Origin: a bacterium
GTDB lineage: Bacteria; Electryoneota; Electryoneia; Electryoneales; Electryoneaceae
NCBI GenBank assembly: GCA_028278125.1
Contig: JANQEY010000199.1
Location: 5,087-69,086, forward strand
Direction: 5' to 3'
DNA: 64,000 nt
Part shown: positions 28,061 to 38,192 of the stretch, one piece after another
Layout: every line of letters starts with the position of its first letter
How positions within the stretch are numbered: the first letter of the stretch is position 1
Notes under the pieces: generated by a model
Database searches by the model: none
Told to the model about the DNA's origin: nothing
Seen by the model: only the letters and a program-made list of their open reading frames with translations
Translations under genes and position numbers: made by a program

Positions 28061-28078
28061 TTTCGTTTCCTTCCTTGA

Positions 28079-29482
28079 ATGAAATCCATTAGCGAAAGCA
28101 CTCAAACTGTTCCTCGTCATTCGAATGATGTAAGGCTTTTTGACGCCGGGGCAGAATTGAACGAAGCCTATTTTGAAGCGTTGAAGCATATCTACAACCG
28201 GCTGGATATGGAAGGAATGGATCCGGCGAAGGCTTCAACCTTCAGGCGAGATATAAATGCATATCAACGTTTCCTGGCAGAACTGGGAAATCCTCACCTG
28301 GCAACTCCAACTATCCACGTAACAGGAACTCGAGGAAAAGGATCGTCTGTAGCTTGTCTGGAAAGTATTTTATTCCAGGCAGGGTATAAAATCGGTGCGA
28401 CTGTATCACCTCATCTCGTTGAGGTTCGTGAGAGGATCAGGATCAATGGATTGGATCTGGATCGGGATTTGTTCAGCCATTATTACAACGAGATCTTACC
28501 GGTTGTAGATAACAGGGTAAACGGAAATACGTTCAGAACTGTTTTCGAATTGTTGACGGCTTTAGCTTTCTGGACGTTTAAAAGAGAGCAGGTCGACGTT
28601 GCTCTAGTGGAAGTTGGGATGGGTGGCAAGCTAGACGCGACTATAGTTGTAAATCCGGAACTTGCCATTATTACTCGAGTCGGACTTGATCACACACATG
28701 TGCTTGGGAATACGACCGGCGAGATTGCTGAGGATAAGGCTCATATCATCAAAGAGGGAGTTCCTGTTATTGTTGGCCCTCAGCCTGATGACGCTCAACA
28801 GGCAATAGACACGCGTGTGCGTGAAATGGATAGCACAGCATGGATGTTAGGTCGAGAGGCAAAATATGACATTGTGGACTCAGGTAAAGATGGAAGTGTT
28901 TTTAACCTGGATACACCATTTAAGTCTTACAGAAATTTAAAAACACCCATGCTTGGCAGGCACCAGGTAGAGAATACAGCGATTGCGGTGATGGCGGCGG
29001 ATAAGTTAACTGCTGATAGTAAATTTAAAATCAGCGAAGAAAATGTCAGGGCTGGACTGGAAAATGTGCGATGGCAGGGACGGGGTGAAATAATCAGAAA
29101 GGATCCGACAGTAATCCTTGATGGTGCACACACTCCACAGGGTGGAAAAGTACTGAACGAGATGCTGCATGACTGCTGGCCTGACAAAGAGCTGGTATTT
29201 CTCCTTGGATTTAACAAAGATAAGGATTATAAGAGTTTCCTTGATTGCTTTGATAGAGTACCCGGTAGAACATATATCACAGCTGTTGACTCAATCCGAG
29301 CTTTGTCGACAGATGAACTTCAAACTGAGACCATGAATCGCGGTTGGCAGTCTGAGATAATAAATCTCGAATACGCCTATAAAAATGTTTGTGATAATCT
29401 CGGAAAAAATGAAATACTGGTTGTCACCGGAAGTTTTTATATTGTTGGCGCAATCCGTCGCCAATTCTTGCAAACTATTTGA
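28079..29482 (+). CDS. folC: Folylpolyglutamate / dihydrofolate synthase
   Basis: Mur-ligase family enzyme of 467 residues that adds glutamate to folates. The ATP-binding motif TGTRGKGSS occurs at about 82-90; further conserved stretches are VALVEVGMGGKLDAT and DGAHTPQGG. The N-terminus carries about 25 extra residues. The gene starts 18 bases after the receiver-like gene ends and may share its transcript. No strong Shine-Dalgarno sequence precedes ATG 28079. Confidence 0.93.
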   Translation: MKSISESTQTVPRHSNDVRLFDAGAELNEAYFEALKHIYNRLDMEGMDPAKASTFRRDINAYQRFLAELGNPHLATPTIHVTGTRGKGSSVACLESILFQAGYKIGATVSPHLVEVRERIRINGLDLDRDLFSHYYNEILPVVDNRVNGNTFRTVFELLTALAFWTFKREQVDVALVEVGMGGKLDATIVVNPELAIITRVGLDHTHVLGNTTGEIAEDKAHIIKEGVPVIVGPQPDDAQQAIDTRVREMDSTAWMLGREAKYDIVDSGKDGSVFNLDTPFKSYRNLKTPMLGRHQVENTAIAVMAADKLTADSKFKISEENVRAGLENVRWQGRGEIIRKDPTVILDGAHTPQGGKVLNEMLHDCWPDKELVFLLGFNKDKDYKSFLDCFDRVPGRTYITAVDSIRALSTDELQTETMNRGWQSEIINLEYAYKNVCDNLGKNEILVVTGSFYIVGAIRRQFLQTI

Positions 29483-29527
29483 TATAAGCATACCTTACCA
29501 GTTGTGAACGATTACCAGGAGGAAATC

Positions 29528-30673
29528 ATGAAGCACAGCCTATCTACACGAGTTACATGGATTATTTTAATTTCGCTTTTCCTGCTAACATTTTTACTGG
29601 TAACAGGTTGTGGTGAACCTAATGATCCGGTAAAGCCGGATACCCCGGAACTACCATATGACATTGTAGATATTGTTTCCACAACGGCGTTTGTGAATGA
29701 TATCGATGTCGATACTTTCCGGAATCAACTGGTTGTGGCATTTAACTATTCGGACATAGGTTTTTATGACTTCTCCGACCCATACAATATTACGCCGGTA
29801 GATACTCTTTTTGATGAGCAAAACTCATTGCCGGCCATTTACATCAGCGTAGAACCAGCTATGGATTTTATCGCTGTTGTAAATCCTGAAAACTACCGGA
29901 CGTATTACCTGGATAGTTTCACCTGGGGGCGTTTCACCAAGGGATCACGCCATATGGAGGACGTTATTACAACAGTCAGGCGTGCTGATATCCTGCTGGA
30001 ATCAGGGTTAACATTGCAAGATACACTTGTCGCACAGGTCATTACTTCGGATACAGATGTTGGTGACGCGTTTGCGGTTGATTATGCTATTCAGGATACG
30101 ATCATATTGTTCGAAGAAGTAATTCCACGTTTCTGGATTGAAAGGGTAGCAACCGGATTGGTCAATTATGCCGGGGAGGCATCAGCCGGCCTGGCATTTT
30201 ATGAAGAACCGGATCTTGTGGCAGCAGGAATGATGCAATTTGGTATAGGTATCGCTGATGTTTCGCCTGAATTAGTTGCAGGTTTTGAAGGAAATGGGGA
30301 ATGGATAAGTTTCGCCGATACACCTGGTGAAGCTACTCACCTGGCTGTCCAGGATGGATGGATTTTTGCCGCAGACGGATACATGGGACTGGCAATAATT
30401 GACGCAACTGATATGCATAATCCAGAGTATGTATCAAGTTGGAAAACTGATGGATTGGATCATGCGATTGATGTAGCTGTTTTTGGTGATGTTGTTGCCC
30501 TGATGGATGAGTATGATGGTGTGTATTTTATAGATGTATCAGTTCCTGAAGCACCCGAATACCTGGGGCAATATGAGCTGAGAGAACCCAACAGTGTAAT
30601 GTTTACCGATGATGGATACCTCTTGATCGCATCAGACTATGAAGGGATAACGGTCCTGACCATGAAGGACTGA
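29528..30673 (+). CDS. LVIVD-repeat lipoprotein
   Basis: Predicted lipoprotein of 381 residues. The start is ATG 29528, just after the consensus ribosome site AGGAGG. The signal peptide ends with lipobox VTGC, so Cys would be lipidated. The rest contains LVIVD-type beta-propeller repeats, such as GYMGLAIIDATDMHNPEYVS and GVYFIDVSVPEAPEYLG near the end. The function is unknown. A terminator follows 26 bases after its stop. Confidence 0.8.
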   Translation: MKHSLSTRVTWIILISLFLLTFLLVTGCGEPNDPVKPDTPELPYDIVDIVSTTAFVNDIDVDTFRNQLVVAFNYSDIGFYDFSDPYNITPVDTLFDEQNSLPAIYISVEPAMDFIAVVNPENYRTYYLDSFTWGRFTKGSRHMEDVITTVRRADILLESGLTLQDTLVAQVITSDTDVGDAFAVDYAIQDTIILFEEVIPRFWIERVATGLVNYAGEASAGLAFYEEPDLVAAGMMQFGIGIADVSPELVAGFEGNGEWISFADTPGEATHLAVQDGWIFAADGYMGLAIIDATDMHNPEYVSSWKTDGLDHAIDVAVFGDVVALMDEYDGVYFIDVSVPEAPEYLGQYELREPNSVMFTDDGYLLIASDYEGITVLTMKD

Positions 30674-30699
30674 TAAACAGATAAATGTTCGATTTTTTG

Positions 30700-30769
30700 A
30701 ACGGGCGAGGTAAATATTCATCTTCCATATCCGCATCCCTGGAAGATGAATCAACCGCCCGTTTTTTTT
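30700..30769 (+). terminator. Two-level hairpin terminator
   Basis: Outer stem AACGGGCG / CGCCCGTT encloses an 11-base-pair inner stem ATTCATCTTCC / GGAAGATGAAT, followed by a run of eight T. A strong terminator for the lipoprotein transcript. Confidence 0.88.
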
Positions 30770-30872
30770 GTTATATTCAGTGAAGTTATAACGGATAGTC
30801 CTTATCGAAAACGAATAATTCTTCTTATTTTAGCGTAATTACTTGCAGGCTTCAAAAGGAAAGAATTCAAAT

Positions 30873-32243
30873 ATGATACACCCGGCACTATTTGGAACCA
30901 GGACACTGATTTTCGACATGGACGGTACTCTGATCAGCTCCGGGAAAATGGCTGTTATTTCACTTCGAAAAGCTCTTGATGAATTTTTTGAAGAACGTTC
31001 AGTTCCGGCTCCCGATTATACTGATAGTGAACTGGAGAGTGGACTGGGTGCTCCATCTAACGAGTTTTATAAAAGCCTACTGCCGCCAGAATTTGTAAAT
31101 GATTGGATAGAATTCAGAAATCTTGTCTTCGAAAATGAAGAAAATAACCTGGCAACTATGAAAATCAGGTTTCCCGGTACAATCCGTGTACTGACAGAAT
31201 TGAAAAGAAGAGGATATAAGCTTGCCCTTGTATCCAACTGTAATTTTGATTACCTCGATGCTATAGTAAAATCACAAAACCTTGAAGAATTCTTTGAAAA
31301 ACTCTGCTGCCTGAGTGCTTACGAAGGAGCAACTAAGACCAGTCTGATCGGAGATGTATTAAACGAAATTGGCAGTTCTCTTAGCGAGAGTTGCGCACCG
31401 GCTGTGATGATCGGTGACCGGCATTACGATATCGATGCGGCTATAAACAATGAAATACCTTCTGTTGGCGCTTTATACGGCTATGGTTCCCGGGAAGAGC
31501 TGGATAAATCGGACACCTGGATCAGCGATATTAGACAGCTTCTCCATTTATTTAATCCGCTACAGGAGCTGGCTGAAATCATCGCGACAGAAATTAATCG
31601 AAGAAGGAAGAATGACAGGCCGGTGGTGGTATCCATCGGCGGGAAACATTCTTCAGTAACCGCCCAACTGGTACCATATATTCTTTCATCACTTACTGAC
31701 CTGAATGTTGTTGTAAACCATATGATCCTTGATAATCATACGAATTTCAGCTCCACCAGTAACTTCGGAAATGACAACTACGGTGAAAACCTTGAACAGT
31801 TGCTGCCGTGGGACGTTCTGAGCATGGATATATTCAACAGGAAAGATAAATCGGTTATATCAACCGCTCTGAAAAAAATCAACACTACTGAAGAGAAGTC
31901 ATACAGGAATCGTGCGGGTGAAGTCTTATTAATTGAAAGTCCGTTTATCCTTGGTAACGATACAAAAGAGTTACTGGATTATTCCTGCTGGATTGATTCA
32001 AGTGATTCCTTGATGCAAAGAGCTTCGAAAAAACTGGAAACAAAAACAATAGAATCAAGTGATCAATTCTCCCAAAGCCCCATTGACAAATATTTCCTGA
32101 AATATCAAAACGGGGTAATTCCTCTACTGGATGTTTCTTACCTCAAGGTATTAAAGAATTACATGAAGAGAGAAAATCCGGCAGCATTGGCTGATATAAC
32201 TGTAAAGGGAAATCGAATTAAAAGGGGAATATTTAAGACGTAA
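30873..32243 (+). CDS. HAD-like hydrolase fused to degenerate P-loop kinase-like domain
   Basis: The first ~225 of 456 residues form a HAD hydrolase, with motif I IFDMDGTL, motif II LVSNC and motif IV GDRHYDIDAA, resembling phosphoglycolate phosphatases. The rest resembles a uridine-kinase-like P-loop protein, but the Walker A (SIGGKHSSV) departs from GxxGxGKS. The chosen start is ATG 30873, 13 bases after AAAAGGA; TTG 30843 is upstream. The second domain could be a non-catalytic binding module. Confidence 0.72.
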   Translation: MIHPALFGTRTLIFDMDGTLISSGKMAVISLRKALDEFFEERSVPAPDYTDSELESGLGAPSNEFYKSLLPPEFVNDWIEFRNLVFENEENNLATMKIRFPGTIRVLTELKRRGYKLALVSNCNFDYLDAIVKSQNLEEFFEKLCCLSAYEGATKTSLIGDVLNEIGSSLSESCAPAVMIGDRHYDIDAAINNEIPSVGALYGYGSREELDKSDTWISDIRQLLHLFNPLQELAEIIATEINRRRKNDRPVVVSIGGKHSSVTAQLVPYILSSLTDLNVVVNHMILDNHTNFSSTSNFGNDNYGENLEQLLPWDVLSMDIFNRKDKSVISTALKKINTTEEKSYRNRAGEVLLIESPFILGNDTKELLDYSCWIDSSDSLMQRASKKLETKTIESSDQFSQSPIDKYFLKYQNGVIPLLDVSYLKVLKNYMKRENPAALADITVKGNRIKRGIFKT

Positions 32244-32421
32244 AATATTAAATTCTGTTGGAATTGAAAAATACTGCTGAATCAGTGTGACCTCGAAATG
32301 TAAAAAGCTTTCTTCTGGGCTCTATATCGTGTTTTCCACTCCTTAATGAACTAAATTACCTTTCATAGTACCGTTTCAAACATCACATTGTTCAGACAAC
32401 CAATCACTGGCCAGAGAGCAG

Positions 32422-33153
32422 ATGCCGAAAACTATTCGCAGCGAGGCGTTAATACTTAGAAGATTCCGTCATGGCGAAACCAGCCTGGTGGTTCATGCCT
32501 TTACCCGTGAACGAGGACGCGTGGCTTTTATAGCTAAAGGCGCGAGGTCGAGCGGAAAAAAATCGCATGTGCCTTTAGTTCCCGTAGTGCTACTCGAGTT
32601 CATCTGGAGCCCCTCAACCCGTTCCGAACTACAGTTATTACGTGAAGTTTCCCTGGTGAACGCCTATGGAGGTATACACGATAACCTCGAACGCCTGGCC
32701 TGGGCACAGGCGGCGATAGAATCATTGGGACGGGCGTTAACCGGGGAGGATTCACATGAGATACTCTTTGAAAAAACCCTCGATTACCTGGAAGCAATAG
32801 CTACTACAGATAATAAATACGAAAATCTATTCCAGCGGTTCAGGTTAACTTTGCTGAAAGAATTGGGATTTGAACTGGTTTTTGATATCGAAAAAACATC
32901 AACAGGTGTGGCATTTTTTAACCCGGAAAAGGGATCGATTTCGGTTAAAAAGTCGGGCAGGTATAATGTTCCGGTTCATTTCGGCACCTGGAAAATTCTC
33001 TCAGTGCTGGGAAACAGCAACAGGGAAGAGGTCTGTAGATTAAGAATCTCAAAAAACGCGAAGAAAGAGATTGAACAGGTTCTGAACGCGGCATATGTTC
33101 ATGTTCTGGAAAAATGGCGCCCACTGGAAAGTCTTAAATTACTTAACTATTAA
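32422..33153 (+). CDS. recO: DNA repair protein RecO, without zinc-finger cysteines
   Basis: RecO acts with RecF/RecR to load RecA at single-strand gaps. The 243-residue product has the N-terminal OB fold (SEALILRRFRHGETSLVVHAFT) and helical C-terminal domain. Many RecO proteins carry a four-cysteine zinc finger; here only one cysteine (EEVCRL) is seen, so no zinc site is likely. It is 26 bases upstream of the TonB receptor gene, but a functional link is unlikely. Confidence 0.88.
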   Translation: MPKTIRSEALILRRFRHGETSLVVHAFTRERGRVAFIAKGARSSGKKSHVPLVPVVLLEFIWSPSTRSELQLLREVSLVNAYGGIHDNLERLAWAQAAIESLGRALTGEDSHEILFEKTLDYLEAIATTDNKYENLFQRFRLTLLKELGFELVFDIEKTSTGVAFFNPEKGSISVKKSGRYNVPVHFGTWKILSVLGNSNREEVCRLRISKNAKKEIEQVLNAAYVHVLEKWRPLESLKLLNY

Positions 33154-33178
33154 GAATTTATCATATGTTGGAGAATAG

Positions 33179-35812
33179 ATGCAGATCATAAATATATCCA
33201 TATCAAAATTTATCACTATAACCACTTTGTTATTATTTGGCTTGTTATATCATTCCGAACTAGCTGCATCCCAGATGGGGAAACTATCCGGTACAATTAT
33301 TACACCGGACGGCAATCCTGTTCCCGGCGCAAATATTACCATTGAAGACTTGAATAGAGGAGGAGCATCTGACCTCGAGGGCCGGTTTTTTATCCTGGCA
33401 ATTCCACCTGGAAATTATACAATAAGAACCTCGGCATTAGGGTTCAGGAATGTAGATATTGAACAGGTTGTTATAAAACCAGGAATAACTACTATCCTGG
33501 ATTTTGTCCTCGAAGAAGAATCAATAGTTCTGGATCCAGTCACAGTTGTTTATAAACGACCACCCGTTGAGTTGAATGAAACAAATGAACGAATTCATGT
33601 TGATGGCGCCGCGGTACGACAAATGCCGGTTCGACAGGCATCGGAAATAGTCGCTTTACAACCCGGGTTTGTTCGAGACGCATCAGGTGATCTGCACCTG
33701 AGAGGGGGGAGGAGTGGTGAGCTTGGTTATTATGTTGACGGAATCAGGATAGAGGATCCTCTCTATGGCGAGGAATCAGCCAGGATTGGGAGAGATGCCA
33801 TCCAGGAGCTTTCCGTACAATCTGGGACGTTTAATGCAGAGTATGGCGAAGCCATGAGCGGGATTGTCGAGTTGATTACTCGTGAGGGGAGTGATAAATA
33901 CAGCGCAAGGATCGAGTACGAATCAGGGATGGTCAATCCCAGTCCCTACCGTCAAAAAGACTGGGTTGAAAATAACAGTGACGCGGTCAGAGATCCTGTA
34001 AGTAATAGATCGCGCTATGAAACAACTGATGTGATGGATGAGGATGTTATAATTCCATTCCCCGGTAGGTATTCAGCGAATTTGTCAGGACCCGTTCCCG
34101 GTGTCACGTCAATGAACTTTTTTATGAACGCCATAAATGAAGCGGAGGATCTGCATACACCGTTTGGTTATAAATGGACACGAAAAACAACGGGTAAAAT
34201 ATCCTGGTCGCCAAAAGCCGGAAAGTTAGTATTCAGCTACGGTTTAAGGGCAAAAGATAAAAAATCTTACAACCACACCTGGAAATATGTGCCTGAGCAC
34301 TATCATACCCATTTTGTCAAGTCAACAAGGTTATCGCTTTCCTGGACTCACAACATCTCACCATCGCTGTATTACACAACAACCGCGGGATGGTTTGACC
34401 GAAGACACGATGTAAAGGTATTCGAGGACTGGCAGGATTATCTCGACAACGGCTATCAACCCGAAGATTTCACCTTCGCACAATATTTTTTCGATGAAGA
34501 TGACTGGTCGGATACATGGAGAGAAGGGAAGACAAAAACCTTCAGCGTCGGCTCAAAAGCAACCTGGCAGATGGGTAACTATCATCAGTGGGGGGCAGGA
34601 GTTTCATTCAGGAGTCACGATATAAACCTTCTTGATATCAGGGAACTGCAGATTGGTGACAATCTTGAACCTGCTGGCGTGATTGATAAATACAACGAGA
34701 ATCCAGTTGAAGCTGATGTATACATCCAGGATAAGATTGAGCTGGATTACCTTGTTGTCAATGCAGGTCTCAGGCTTGATTATGTAGATCCAAGAACCCA
34801 GGGTTGGATCGATATCGAAAATCCGAATGAAGAATTGGAAGATGTAGATGCATCATATCAGTTGAGTCCGAGGATAGGTTTAGCGCATCCGGTTAGCGAT
34901 AAAACAACATTGCACTTCGCCTATGGTCACTTTTTTCAGTTTCCTGATTACGTAAACCTGTTCCTGAATTCCACCGATCTGAATCCTGATACCCTGGCTG
35001 TTAGGAGCTTGGATGCGGTTGGTAATCGTACACTTAAGCCCCAAAAGACAGTCGCCTATGAGGTTGGATTGAAGGGAATCCTCAGCGAGGATATGGGGTA
35101 TTCTTTAACTGCCTTTTACAAGGATATTACTGATCTTGTCGGGACGCGGCAGGTCAGAGTAGGTGTTTCCTACAATTATGCTGCGTTTATAAACATCGAC
35201 TATGCGAGTGTGATCGGATTTGAAGCAGGCATCACTAAAAATCTTTCAGATTACTGGAGCCTGCAGGCAAACTACACCTATAGCGTAGCTAAAGGTAATT
35301 CTTCAGAACCACTTGAGGGTTACTATAATGCATATTACCAGCGTCCTGAGGCACAGCAGGAATACTACATGGATTTTGACCGCAGGCACGTTGCCAATCT
35401 CCTGTTTACCTGGCAGACTGGTGAAAACAGGTATCCAAAGTTATTCGGTTCAACATTTTTACAAGGATTAATGTTTGGAGTAATAACGAATATTTCCAGC
35501 GGTCTTCCATACACACCTTATTCGGGGGCGGGAGAGCAGCTCTCGCTAAGGAATTCTGAAAGAATGGACTACACTGCAAGACTTGATATCAGGTTATCGA
35601 AAACACTTATGTTCAGACCTGTGAGGTTATCGGTTTTCACCAATATAGATAATTTGTTTGACAGGATAAATCCGTTGGAAGTTGAGTCGAGAACAGGGGA
35701 ACCCTGGGAGACTACGTTACCTGGTAATGATATAAGTTTTGATCAATTGCATGATCCGGGCAAAGTTGATATTCCCAGGATAGTAAGAGTAGGAATTGCC
35801 CTGGAATATTAA
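33179..35812 (+). CDS. TonB-dependent outer-membrane receptor
   Basis: This 877-residue receptor imports or binds a large substrate at the outer membrane. It has a signal peptide (about 1-31), a carboxypeptidase-regulatory-like domain (GKLSGTIITPDGNPVPGANI), a plug domain from about 125 (LHLRGGRSGELGYYVDGIRI), and a long beta-barrel ending in aromatic residues (IVRVGIALEY). No SusD partner is adjacent. The next gene is a secreted CBM48-like protein whose start lies 38 bases after the stop. Confidence 0.93.
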   Translation: MQIINISISKFITITTLLLFGLLYHSELAASQMGKLSGTIITPDGNPVPGANITIEDLNRGGASDLEGRFFILAIPPGNYTIRTSALGFRNVDIEQVVIKPGITTILDFVLEEESIVLDPVTVVYKRPPVELNETNERIHVDGAAVRQMPVRQASEIVALQPGFVRDASGDLHLRGGRSGELGYYVDGIRIEDPLYGEESARIGRDAIQELSVQSGTFNAEYGEAMSGIVELITREGSDKYSARIEYESGMVNPSPYRQKDWVENNSDAVRDPVSNRSRYETTDVMDEDVIIPFPGRYSANLSGPVPGVTSMNFFMNAINEAEDLHTPFGYKWTRKTTGKISWSPKAGKLVFSYGLRAKDKKSYNHTWKYVPEHYHTHFVKSTRLSLSWTHNISPSLYYTTTAGWFDRRHDVKVFEDWQDYLDNGYQPEDFTFAQYFFDEDDWSDTWREGKTKTFSVGSKATWQMGNYHQWGAGVSFRSHDINLLDIRELQIGDNLEPAGVIDKYNENPVEADVYIQDKIELDYLVVNAGLRLDYVDPRTQGWIDIENPNEELEDVDASYQLSPRIGLAHPVSDKTTLHFAYGHFFQFPDYVNLFLNSTDLNPDTLAVRSLDAVGNRTLKPQKTVAYEVGLKGILSEDMGYSLTAFYKDITDLVGTRQVRVGVSYNYAAFINIDYASVIGFEAGITKNLSDYWSLQANYTYSVAKGNSSEPLEGYYNAYYQRPEAQQEYYMDFDRRHVANLLFTWQTGENRYPKLFGSTFLQGLMFGVITNISSGLPYTPYSGAGEQLSLRNSERMDYTARLDIRLSKTLMFRPVRLSVFTNIDNLFDRINPLEVESRTGEPWETTLPGNDISFDQLHDPGKVDIPRIVRVGIALEY

Positions 35813-35849
35813 TTATTCAGCCAGGGATCAGGATCGAGGAGACCATATT

Positions 35850-36548
35850 TTGGCAGACACATATTGGAAGAGAAAATTATCCCTGATAGTGTTTGTATTC
35901 ATATTTCTGGTCTCAACTTCAATATCCGCTGATATTACTTTCCAGGTTATCATGTCTGTTCAGGAGGAGCTTGGTAATTTTGATCCTGTTGAAGATGATA
36001 TTGTAGTTATTGGTGATTTTAACAATTGGGGTGATAACGGTAGCGGGGAGGACCTTGTTTGCAATCAGGTTGATGATTCCCTCTGGGCAGCCACTTCAGA
36101 TATTGCACCGGGTTTTAATCGATTTCGATATTCGATTAAAGATGGATTCGGAAACTATCTTTATGAAAGCTGTGAACAGAGAGAAATTGTCGCCGGTCAA
36201 TTTCCCACTATTCTTGATCCAGTTTATTTTAATGATCAGACAGATATAAACACTGCAGACAACAAATTTGGAATAATCTCACCCACTGATCCGATTATAA
36301 CAGCAGTCTATCCCAACCCGTTTAACAACTACACAACGATAAATGTGATTCTAAAGAACAATGAAGTATTTAACATCTCTTTCTATGATTTATCCGGAAG
36401 AGAAATACTGGCAGAGAGAATTTTTAGTCGATACGATGGAAATAATTCAATAATATTTAATGCTTCAAGTCTTCAAAGTGGTATTTATTTGTGCAGAGTG
36501 GAAACCGGAAATTTTCAATCGGTGGAGAAACTGGTGTTGATTAAATAG
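35850..36548 (+). CDS. Secreted protein with CBM48-like motif and type IX sorting domain
   Basis: The 232-residue product has a signal peptide (about 1-30) and a domain with VIGDFNNWGD, typical of the glycogen-binding E-set module CBM48/AMPK1_CBM. A type IX sorting domain follows, beginning VYPNPFNNYT. The start is TTG 35850 behind GAGGAGA, giving a clean signal peptide; upstream ATG/TTG codons would extend into the TonB receptor gene. It is probably a surface glycan-binding partner of that receptor. Confidence 0.74.
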   Translation: MADTYWKRKLSLIVFVFIFLVSTSISADITFQVIMSVQEELGNFDPVEDDIVVIGDFNNWGDNGSGEDLVCNQVDDSLWAATSDIAPGFNRFRYSIKDGFGNYLYESCEQREIVAGQFPTILDPVYFNDQTDINTADNKFGIISPTDPIITAVYPNPFNNYTTINVILKNNEVFNISFYDLSGREILAERIFSRYDGNNSIIFNASSLQSGIYLCRVETGNFQSVEKLVLIK

Positions 36549-36550
36549 AA

Positions 36551-37609
36551 TCAGTAGGGTTCAAATGTGAACCTGAAAAAAACTGAATGTGAATCGTACG
36601 AATAAAAGCTGTTTGAAGAATCATTGTAGTAGTACAAGTAATCCGCTATAACTCCTACCAGCCATTTTTTGTTATCCGAGAGTATTTTTCTCTGAAATGA
36701 TATACCCATTGACAACCTGTGATCTATCCGGGCTGAACTCGAGGTAAGAACAATATTTTCCAGGAATGAAGCTCTACCTGCCTCTATTCGTCCGGTAGTT
36801 TTCCAATTGCCGATAATCCTCGTGAGGTTCCCCCGTAAACTCCATCCATCCCAAAGTAGTTCAGAGGGATCGATACCCCCGGTTGAGAGGCTGTATAATT
36901 CATCATCACTGATATAAAATTGTTCGTGTAAAATAACAGCGAGACTTCCCCCAAACCGGTATCCTAGAGGTCCCGAAAGCCTGCATGACATCCAACCGTA
37001 ACGAGTTTCAGTTGGAGATTCAAAATCCACATAATTTCTGTATTGTAAACCTGCTTCCATGTCAACTGCAATCGGAACAGGTATCGAGAAGTTTACCCCG
37101 ATCAGAGAGTTCATTTCATTAAAATTCACTGATAATGTGTCTGAATACGATGGGTAACGGATGGAATAAGCATCTATGCCTGCTCTTATGTTTAAAGTAT
37201 TGTCAAGCCTTGAATTCAGGCTCAAGGCGCCATTTAGAATTCTATTGTTATAACTGGAAAAATAGCTGTAATACTGTAGGTCTGAAATACTGGTTGTCAG
37301 CTGTATGCCTGTTGATGGTCCCAGGTAGGTATGAAAAAATAATCCACCCTCATGGTTTCGATAGCCAAGATCATTTGTTTCAATATATTCCTGGATATTT
37401 CCATCATAAAACAGGATGACTGATTTATGAAGGTTTTGTTCAAGTGAGAGCGATATTCCTCCAAATTTGTCTTCCTGATCGAACTTATCCCCAAACAGGT
37501 TGGTGGTCATTCCGGCTTCGGCAGAGATCCTGAACCATGGGGACGTAAGTCCCCATGCTGAGACATGTATTGAACATACAAGAATCAGAACAGGTAGAAT
37601 CTTTGCCAT
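36551..37609 (-). CDS. Outer-membrane beta-barrel protein
   Basis: No named family is recognised. The 352-residue protein has a signal peptide (1-18) and many short amphipathic strands with aromatic girdles, ending in FFRFTFEPY, fitting a beta-barrel with a C-terminal aromatic. The gene starts 16 bases after the RGG-tail gene, so they form one transcript. Its function is unknown. Confidence 0.75.
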   Translation of the reverse strand: MAKILPVLILVCSIHVSAWGLTSPWFRISAEAGMTTNLFGDKFDQEDKFGGISLSLEQNLHKSVILFYDGNIQEYIETNDLGYRNHEGGLFFHTYLGPSTGIQLTTSISDLQYYSYFSSYNNRILNGALSLNSRLDNTLNIRAGIDAYSIRYPSYSDTLSVNFNEMNSLIGVNFSIPVPIAVDMEAGLQYRNYVDFESPTETRYGWMSCRLSGPLGYRFGGSLAVILHEQFYISDDELYSLSTGGIDPSELLWDGWSLRGNLTRIIGNWKTTGRIEAGRASFLENIVLTSSSARIDHRLSMGISFQRKILSDNKKWLVGVIADYLYYYNDSSNSFYSYDSHSVFFRFTFEPY

Positions 37610-37625
37610 AATATGAGTTAACTAA

Positions 37626-38192
37626 TCAACGACCACCACCGCCGCGACCACCTCGTCTTCTGCCTCTGCCGCCTCGACCATTGTCTCTTTCGTCACCACC
37701 AGCTTCACGTCTTCGGCGAATCTCTTCACGAAAACGACGATCACGAGGATTAAAACGTTCGCGCCAGATCTGGTCTCTATAATGCCAGGGACCACCACTT
37801 TCGCGAATCTCGAACCATCTCTGCCAGGCTTCCCGCCAATCAATCGGTCGACGATCTACCTGCCGCCACCATTCACGGAAACGAAGACTGTCATATCGCG
37901 CGCTATCGGGCATGGAACGGAACCATCCCCAGCGAATTCTGTCCTGGGGACCGGTAAAATCAGGATCTATACGGTTCGGGATGCCGTCACCATCATCATC
38001 CGGTGCTAAATCGTTAAATCCATCGCCATCAAGATCTACAAATGCGGGGGGGAATGGAAGATCATGATGTGGCAACCGGGGTGGATTTTCAGGAGGTTTT
38101 TCAGTTTCCTCCTGGGCAAATATAAAATTCATCCCTGCCAGTAGAAAAGTAACGATGATTGAATATTTTAATGTAGCTTTTACCATTACCAT
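37626..38192 (-). CDS. Secreted protein with thrombospondin-type-3-like repeats and Arg/Gly-rich tail
   Basis: The mature part after the signal peptide (ending FAQ) opens with Pro-rich sequence, then calcium-binding repeats DLDGDGFNDLAPDDDGDGIP. A Trp/Arg-rich helical region follows, then a strongly basic RGG-type tail of about 40 residues (GRGGRGRRRGGRGGGGR). A secreted RGG tail is unusual. The start is ATG 38192 or 38186; the TTG upstream at 38216 is less likely. It is upstream of and co-transcribed with the beta-barrel gene at 36551. Confidence 0.7.
   Translation of the reverse strand: MVMVKATLKYSIIVTFLLAGMNFIFAQEETEKPPENPPRLPHHDLPFPPAFVDLDGDGFNDLAPDDDGDGIPNRIDPDFTGPQDRIRWGWFRSMPDSARYDSLRFREWWRQVDRRPIDWREAWQRWFEIRESGGPWHYRDQIWRERFNPRDRRFREEIRRRREAGGDERDNGRGGRGRRRGGRGGGGR

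Noticed and set aside
37626..37700. RGG tail as a frameshift artefact
   Set aside because: The frame continues with the same strand and no stop or shift from the well-formed calcium repeats, so the tail is treated as real.
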